Shown here piece after piece: positions 57,614 through 64,000 of a stretch of 64,000 nt of DNA. The stretch is from assembly GCA_022478985.1 (NCBI GenBank), contig JAKSZP010009260.1, positions 1 through 64,000 on the forward strand. The letters are read 5' to 3'. The position numbers and the translations under genes were made by a program. Numbering within the stretch: the stretch's first letter is position 1; the number at the start of each line of letters is the position of its first letter. A model generated the notes under the pieces. The model did not search any database, had not been told where the DNA came from, and saw only the letters and a program-made list of their open reading frames with translations. The DNA comes from Massospora cicadina (lineage: Eukaryota > Entomophthoromycota > Entomophthoromycetes > Entomophthorales > Entomophthoraceae).

Positions 57614-58520
57614 TTTAAGTCTGGAGATAAACCTCCTGGGTTAGACCGGAAAAAGATCCATTATAGGAAGAAGAAAAGACTTGATGCCCCTGTGGAGCCC
57701 TTGGTTTAACTGGGGGACTTGGGACATGTGGTTGATGAACGTTGGGTAACCGCATTGGCCCCAAAAGATCCCTCCACAGTATTCCCCTAAGCTGCTTCTC
57801 CCAGTTGAAAGGATAATGGAGGTTTATAGGGAGGTAAAACAGGACAATTGTCACTAACAGCACCTCCACCTTCCACTGGCCTCCACCCTGACATCCCTCA
57901 ATCCTTGGAAAGTAAAAAAAAAAATTGCCTCAAAACTTAGCAAATGGTTCCTGAGTCAGGAAAACTAGTCTGGAACACAGAGACCAAAATTCCAGGTCTG
58001 GTAATGCCAATAAAAGTTGAGATTCTTTCCCAAACATTTTAAAATCATTTTAAAGATTTGTCAGAATTGATCCTGGTGGAGTATAATTCTGTTGCCCCTT
58101 CGATATGAGCAAATCTTCTCAAGTTTGAATCAGTGAGGGTCCCTCCCTGGAAGATCAGAAGATTACATTGTCAGAGATTTTGCAACCTTTTGCATAAGCT
58201 GGATGATAACGCCCAAGACCAGGCTGAGTGCCATGATTATGTCAGCCGCAACTGCCTAGGAAACAAACCCACGACCCCCTTTTCCCCATTTTTTGTATAA
58301 GGCAACTGCCTCTGGAAGGGACAGTTGTTGGTCTATTTTCACTCTTAAGTTTAATAAAACTGATCTCTACCCAAATTTTCTCCACAGACTCTGCCTCATT
58401 TCTATATACTTACACTTAAACCAGCAAATATGCAGTGATCTGAATTTTAGGATAAATTGTCATCAAGTGGGCCCTCCAAGCCATCAATCCGGCAGACCAT
58501 CAAATGATGATCACAATCAA
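57614..58520. other. Unassigned; one long open frame on the minus strand
   Basis: A coding-like frame at 57,615-57,869 (minus) has a hydrophobic start (LLVTIVLFYLPINL) and a Pro-rich end (PHVPSPPVKPRAPQG). It could be the N-terminus of another Gag, but nothing downstream confirms this. The rest holds no recognised feature. The break at 57,613 marks a deletion or rearrangement. Confidence 0.35.
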
Positions 58521-59229
58521 AGATCTTGCCACGGGCGCGTGACACCAATCCGCCACTTATGAAGAGTTTTCAAAGCCACCAGACTCTTCACAATGATCTG
58601 CTTCCCCTTCAGCACCCAGTATACAAGCTATGGGTTGCCTCCCACTTTTGCGAAATAGTTGGAGAATTAAGACCAATTCACCCCGCTGATCTGCTGGTGG
58701 TTTGGCACAATTCAGGCAGAATGAGGTCGTCTCTGCTAGTTGCAATTCTTCTTTTTGGAGTGAGTAATGGCCTCCTCACAATTGTGAGGCAGTGAACAGG
58801 TACCAGAATATCTGGGCCATCTCACCGAGGGCCAATCTGGCAAAAATCAATTTATGAAATCTATCTGCCATTCTGGTGACGTCCCTGAATTCTCGATTCA
58901 TTGCCAAGCCCCTCACTGGTGCAAGGTAAAGCCTAAGGCCACCTATAAGTCAAATCAATTTTGATTTGATTTGATTTGCAAGCCCAATCATCATTTCATA
59001 ATTTTGATAATTTAAATTTCTTTTGAATTTTATTAGGATGAACCAGTACAAGAAGGATTGGAAAAAGAGCCAAAGGTCGCCAACTGCAAACTCAGGAGGA
59101 TTGGTCATCCTCCTTGCCTCTCCCACCCTTAGGAGATGCCCCAGTAAGACCCGTGGTTGCCCCCATTGCAGCCATTTGTTTTGCTATAAGGGACTTTGGT
59201 ATGTTCTTGAACTTTTGTTTCCCCCACAA

Positions 59230-60263
59230 TAATTATAGCAGATCCCTTCTACAAGTGATCAGAACCTCTATGCCATTGGCAATCTGGGCTTTCCTCTGGG
59301 TTGTTACCCACCTAGATTGAAATCTTAGTCTTATTTTAATCAGTAGATTCCATGACGTAATGGACTGACCAATAACCTCAGCACTTTCCGCCCTCCTCAT
59401 GGGATCAGGCGAAGCAGTTGCTTACTTAATTACAATGAATTTGAATTCTCTATGTGACTTGGTTTTCTCTTGCTGGTCACTCATCCCCTTCTGCAGAGCA
59501 TGCAAACCACTTCTATTGACCCCAGATAGCATCCACTCAGCACGAGGAAATCAGGCTGCATCTTCAGCAGTTGTAGTGACGATGGGGATTCCTCAGTCCC
59601 ATCTCTTGAAGTAACGGAACAGGTGCTAGATACTCTGTCAGAGCTTTATGTACGCTTTGCATCTTGGAATTCTCAAACTTCTACTCCCACTAATTCACAG
59701 AGAAGTGTGGCTCTCTTAGATGCGCTTGATGGAGAGGCATGCTGCTGGGTCAGAGGAGTATTATGGGCTTCAAACAAAATGAGGAATTGCACTCCCCTAT
59801 TGAATCTAGTATCTGATGCAGTACAAGCACCTGAATCTAGAGCACCCGCCTCTTTCGTCTCTTCACCCTCCACCAGAAGGTCCCTGACTTGCCTTCACTG
59901 GTAGAGGCCTTCACAGCATTAGTACCTTCAGCTAGGATCCCTACAGACATTGCAGTGTAAGTTTTTAAGAGCAGCCTTGGACAACTCTGCAGCCAGCAAT
60001 GCCGCATGGGATCCTCTTCCAAGTGTTCATGGAGGCTGCATTTTCTTTAGCATATTCAGTGGGGGCAAAACCTTCCTTGCAAGTATACTATCAGTGGCAG
60101 TTTTGTCATCTCCTTCAACCGCAAACTCCTTCCCATATAGTTCATTTCAGTCTAAAACACCTGCTTCTACCTCTTCATGGAATAAAGGTCCATGGAAGCG
60201 CTTCCCTGGGGTTGTAGTGGTATCTCCCCACCTGCAGGTTACTTTGAAAAGTAAAAACCACTA
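59230..60263 (+). pseudogene. D gag-like region (broken)
   Basis: Frames 59,114-59,320, 59,399-59,614 and 59,623-60,264 together give a Gag-sized product. It has a hydrophobic stretch near the start (MPLAIWAFLWVVTHLDW) and a helical middle (LDTLSELYVRFASWN). GEACCWVRGVLWAS recalls GDWVFAVLHTQPLLW in the A1 gag. No zinc knuckle. Assignment rests on position before the protease and on weak similarity to A. Confidence 0.5.
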
Positions 60264-61085
60264 GTGGTGAGTTCCTTCCTCTTATCTGCAGATGATGAGT
60301 TGACTGTGACATTGGACCCAAGTAATCCTATTCTAACACCCATCAAAATGGACCAAGCGGAAGTCTATGTAGCACCTGATCAGGAAACTGATTCTCATAC
60401 CACTGAGCCTAATTCTTCTCCTACTGGGTCATCACCACCCACCATACAGAGCCATGAAAGTTCCTCCCCCTCAACAGTGATGAGCAAAGGCATAGTTGTT
60501 GAACCTTCCAATCCCATCCTTCCTGGGGACCAGGAGAACCTCACAGAGGGATCTCATGAGGAGAATCAGAGTAGCTCATTGGTTACCAAGGGGCCACTTC
60601 TCATTATGAGGCCAACCCCACTTTCCGCTGCCCTTTCTCTTTCCATGACCAATAAAGAGGACCAAGCTTATTTCTTGTTTCCCAAAACCTTCAGAGTAGG
60701 AATAAGGAAGGTCACAGTACAAGCACTCCTTGATACTGGAGCAGCGGATAACTTTATGGATTTAAGAGTGGCACACTACCTAGACCTGGACACAGTGATA
60801 GCTCCTTCTATATTAGGCGCTTCATCCCCACCAATGACCAGTCACACTGTCCAGCGTCCAGTGCAGTTCTTTATCCACAAATTTGGCTTCTGCGACCACT
60901 TTTCAGCTGTACCTGATTTATTATGCCCTGTCATCATGGGGGTAGGGTGGTGGCGTCGCCAATTGGTGAACATCAATCTGGATCTTAGCTCTCTATCCTT
61001 TGCCAATATGAGATATAGTGGGGAATTCCCACTACTTGAAAATCTCACAACAGAGCCCTCACTTAACTTGATTTTTTTCCTCTGA
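60264..61085 (+). pseudogene. D protease frame
   Basis: An open frame of 273 codons. A Ser/Pro/Thr/Glu-rich, probably disordered first 110 residues precede the aspartic protease: QALLDTGAADNFMDLRVAHY has the catalytic Asp, and the domain closes with VIMGVGWWRRQLV. The same architecture (acidic linker, LxDTGA, xxGVEWW) is seen in A1. This is the longest uninterrupted frame in the window, ending at TGA 61,083 before RT. Confidence 0.85.
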
Positions 61086-61930
61086 GCTGCCCCTTTTGGA
61101 CCTCCCCCAAGATTTTCCTGACTTCCTAGCCCCATATAAGGATGTCTTTGACATGAGGCTGGTGACTCAACTCCCTCCCCATTCAGAATATGATCTTTCC
61201 TTCCAGCTAACAGTGCATCTTGGTAAGATTAACTACTAGTTATACCCTCACACAGAGGAAGAAGACAAGGCGCTGGTAATATGTCTAGATGACATGCTGG
61301 ATAAAGGATGGATTATCAAGAAAACCTCCCCCATTGCCTCGCCAGTAGTCTTTGCCCAGAAGGCAGATAGGACCTTACGCCATGCATAAACTATGGCCAC
61401 GTTAACAATGTGACATTTTCAGATACATAACCCCTTCCCTTGAAACAAACCATTGCTCAGGCCATAACTAAATCTCAAATCTTTTCAAAGTTAGAACTAG
61501 TTAATCCTTTAACCATGTGGGGGTTAAGGAGGGTCAAGATTGGCTCACGTCCATTAGGACAAGTGTGGGATATTCCAATTTAAAGTGATGTCATTTGGAC
61601 TGAAAAACGCCCCAGCAACCTTCCAACAAGTGATTGATGATGTCCTGGGGGACCTAAGGTTTACCTGTGCTGTTGCTTACATTGGTGATATATTATTCCA
61701 TTCACCAATCCATAAACAGCACTAAGGATTTGGAGGCTGTAATAGTAGCCCTTCTCAAGGCAATTCTCTTTGTTAAACCATCCAAATGCGAATTCTTTTG
61801 AGAGAAAGTAACTTTCTTAGGGAACCTGGTCCTTAAGGATGGGTATGGTCCCCCTTTATAAGCTGGAGGCGATTCAGGCCTGGCCACCCCTACCACCCAA
61901 AATCATCTAAGAAGATTCCTAGGCACTGTG
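61086..61930 (+). pseudogene. D reverse transcriptase (degenerate)
   Basis: Readable blocks are CINYGHVNNVTFSD near 61,385, FSKLELVNP near 61,485, the GIFQFKVMSFGLKNAPATFQ block near 61,570, and DVLGDLRFTCAVAY with the box as YIGD instead of YMDD (about 61,680). Beyond that, indels shift the frame repeatedly (ILLRESNFL near 61,790). Inactive. Confidence 0.82.
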
Positions 61931-62640
61931 AATTTCCTAAGAAAATTTTCTCCTGCGCTCGCACAGCTGGCTGCACCCCTCCATCTACTGACAGGGAAAA
62001 ATTTCTCTTCTTTAAATGGACATAGTATTGACAACAAGCCTTTAAGGCTATCAAAGCAGTTTTTCTGTCAGCGCCAGTCCTGCGGCATGCTTACACATCC
62101 AAGACATTTATTGTGGCAAGTGATGCATCAGCAGTTGCAGTGGGAGCAGTAATGTTGCAAGAGCATAAAGGTATGGAGAATTCTGTGGCATACTTCAAAA
62201 GGAAATTCATTTCCACAGAACAAGCATGGGCAATATATGATAAAGAGTTGGCTGCGGTGGCATAATCGCTGACCCTTTGGAAATATCTTCTTCAGGGTGC
62301 AATGTATGAAGTCACAGTATGCACTTACTATAAGTCCTTACTGCATTATCATAAACCCCAAAAGCTGGCTCATCAACAAGAACGCACATACATGGATTTT
62401 TGTAACTTTCACTTCAAATATGAGTTCATAAAAGGACCACTAAATGTGCTTCCTGACATGTTGAGTCACAACCTTGCTTTGGCTTTAGGCCCAGAGGAAG
62501 ACTTGTCTGAGCTCACCACAGTGTTGCCTTCTACCATTAAATCTCCCTCACCCCTGTTATGGCAACATATGCTGATATCTTTTCAAAAACAACCATGTGT
62601 GAACGCGTTTTAGCAGGTCAACTATGTTTCCCAGAGTGAG
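61931..62640 (+). pseudogene. D RNase H (broken)
   Basis: FLRKFSPALAQLAAPLHLLT is the RT thumb end. IVASDASAVAVGAVMLQEH has the first Asp and YDKELAAVA the Glu. The third motif reads CTYYKSLLHYH where TDHKSL is usual, so that Asp is lost. LNVLPDMLSHNLALA is the usual end. The domain is complete apart from two frame breaks (about 62,000 and 62,265). The linker fades after about 62,610. Confidence 0.82.
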
Positions 62641-63117
62641 TATAATTAATAAACGACCTGGAGAGTAAGCAGCGCATTTGGCTCTTGTATCACTTAAATG
62701 ATGGGTGTGATAAACGGGGTCCTTCCACATTGCCACAAAACAGTTGGGCAAGAGGGCCCAGGTGAGGGCCCACAAACATGAGAGGACTGCTGTGGTTAGG
62801 TCCTTCTTTCTTTAGCTTGATGAGCGGTTGAGGTAACCTTGTAACACAGTGATGATGATGCTCACACTGAGGAGGACAGTCTGTCCCCCAGAGAGAGCAT
62901 ACAGGGAGGGGACTGCTCTGTTGAAATACGTGGAATGGTCCATTCTCTTCGCTCAAAATCCTGGGTTTCCCTCCAAAATCTGAATAAATGATTTCAAAAT
63001 CTAAAAAATTTATTTTCGATTTTTTGGGTTTTATTTATATGTATTAGAAGACAAAGTTGTATTAAACACCTTCGCTTGGTTGTTTTTATATTATGAAATG
63101 GGGGATATAGGAAAATT
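62641..63117. other. Unassigned spacer between D and E
   Basis: Two overlapping minus frames (62,557-62,775 and 62,690-62,956) are open, but I recognise neither. From about 62,980 the sequence is AT-rich without features. Confidence 0.35.
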
Positions 63118-63847
63118 TGTTACTGTGGAGTCTGCGAGTGTCAGGCTATTTGCAGGCCTAATTTTGAGAGTCTCAGCCTCCAATAAACCCTTCTAGGCCT
63201 ATTCTTGACCGTTCATTGGGTACCCATGGCGTTACAGAAACTTTTCTGAAATATTTTTGTTTATTGGGGACGCTTCAGACTTGGCATTCTTGTGTCAACC
63301 TTACCACAAAAATTTCAATTTTGGAGATAATTCGGCCTGGCAGCCCCTGATTTGCTGGTCTGTTCTTCACCGTAGCTCTCTATATTCTCATCTAGCGGAA
63401 GATTTAGCTTGGCAGCTCCTAATTCACTGAGGTGCTTAATGCCATGGTTATTGATGTTTCCACTTTTTGGTATAATTCAGATTGTCAGCTCCTGATTTTT
63501 AAGCTGACCAATGCCAAGGTTCTTGACGCTTCCACATTTGGCATAATTTGGATTGGCAGCCCCTGATTTGCTGGGCTGCCCTTTGCCGTTGTCATTTACA
63601 TTGTTTAGTTTATTGTACTTCAGGTTGGCGGCCTTTGATTGGTTTGGTCACCATTTACGTTGACCCTTGCCACCTTTTCTCCAATATTGTGTGGATTTAT
63701 CAGCATCTGATTCACCAGAATGCTATTTACAAGAGTCGTTGACCTCAAACCCTACGCTTTTATTAATGTTATCCACGTTATTAAGATCCCTGATCCCCGC
63801 CTTAGGGGGGTTAGCTATGTGGCAGTCAGGCAGCGCCTTGACTGTCA
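63118..63847 (-). repeat. 3' LTR of chromovirus E
   Basis: On the minus strand it starts TGACAGTCAAGG right after a purine-rich GAGGGGGATGATG. The left border is proposed at TGTTACTG, giving about 730 bp with TG...CA ends. It includes the 72-bp tandem array. Only the right border is firm. Confidence 0.55.
63330..63690. repeat. Five-unit tandem repeat of about 72 bp
   Basis: Units with core TTGGCAGC(C/T)CCTGATTTGCT begin near 63,341, 63,413, 63,486, 63,557 and 63,629, giving periods of 72, 73, 71 and 72. The array lies in the proposed E LTR. Confidence 0.75.
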
Positions 63848-64000
63848 CATCATCCCCCTCAGAGGAGAGCCCCCTGTGCCCCCAGTATTTCTCCACCTTC
63901 TGGGGACAGTTTGTGCAATCAGCGGCTGTTTGCCAGGAGAATTCTTCTATTGGGTAGCCAACCCATTTTACCAATTAACATCGCTTTTTGCAAGAGATCT
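63723..64000 (-). pseudogene. E pol C-terminus with chromodomain (partial)
   Basis: On the minus strand KKRC, a stop, then LVKWVGYPIEEFSWQTAADC is the second half of a chromodomain. The TAA probably replaces a Tyr codon. The frame then crosses the purine tract and runs about 125 bases into the LTR, ending at 63,723. This reading-through of pol into the 3' LTR also occurs in A1, although only for 16 bases. The rest of E lies beyond 64,000. Confidence 0.8.

Larger units (their letters stand above)
58520..62640 (+). mobile_element. Truncated Ty3 element D
   Basis: Gag-like, protease, RT and RNase H regions follow in + order. Integrase and both LTRs are missing or unrecognised. The wording of protease and RT is close to family A but clearly separate. 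The left border is uncertain. The right border is where similarity to the RNase H-integrase linker fades near 62,640. Confidence 0.7.

Overview
The window is a eukaryotic, repeat-only stretch. I see no conventional host gene, tRNA, rRNA or CRISPR array. Almost all of it is layers of Ty3/gypsy LTR retrotransposons inserted into one another, plus one dead Helitron, a SINE and smaller repeats. The host cannot be named. The Helitron Rep protein, the tRNA-headed SINE and the Helentron-like repeats look metazoan (arthropod-like). The chromodomain Ty3 elements of the Tf1/sushi type are known from fungi and vertebrates, so the assignment stays open.

I use working names. Family A is a chromodomain Ty3 element of about 6.8 kb with LTRs of about 890 bp. 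B and C are chromodomain-less Ty3 elements with 1.14 kb and 0.34 kb LTRs. F is a long element without recognisable genes. D, E and G are partial elements.

Layout. 1-20,280: old A2 (+) is split at 432/16,706 by B (-), and B is itself split by the full-length A1 (+, 8,773-15,483, perfect 5-bp duplication CCACA). 20,364-27,174: A3 (-), tail to tail with A2. 27,175-30,680: nothing recognised except a weak gag-like trace. 30,680-33,800: relic G (-). 33,801-34,340: Helentron-like repeat and spacer. 34,340-43,560: Helitron (+), split by F (35,461-41,346, -), which carries a nested repeat and a SINE. 43,561-57,613: A4 (-), hit by a solo A LTR (A5), a solo B LTR and a complete C element (C2, -). 57,614-58,520: unassigned. 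58,520-62,640: truncated element D (+). 62,640-63,117: unassigned. 63,118-64,000: 3' end of chromovirus E (-).

Every pol gene carries stops or frameshifts, so nothing looks autonomous today, but the parts can still be read. A gag, protease and RT share one frame, followed by RNase H, integrase, chromodomain and 3' LTR. The most interesting signals are: an apparent Tf1-like self-priming signal in family A; an open frame inside the A U3 that starts in the last codons of pol; a hydrophobic N-terminus on the A Gag; a collagen-like Gly-X-Y tract in the C2 Gag; an antisense open frame with TATA and AATAAA between pol and the 3' LTR of B; and one shared tRNA-type primer site in B, C2 and F.
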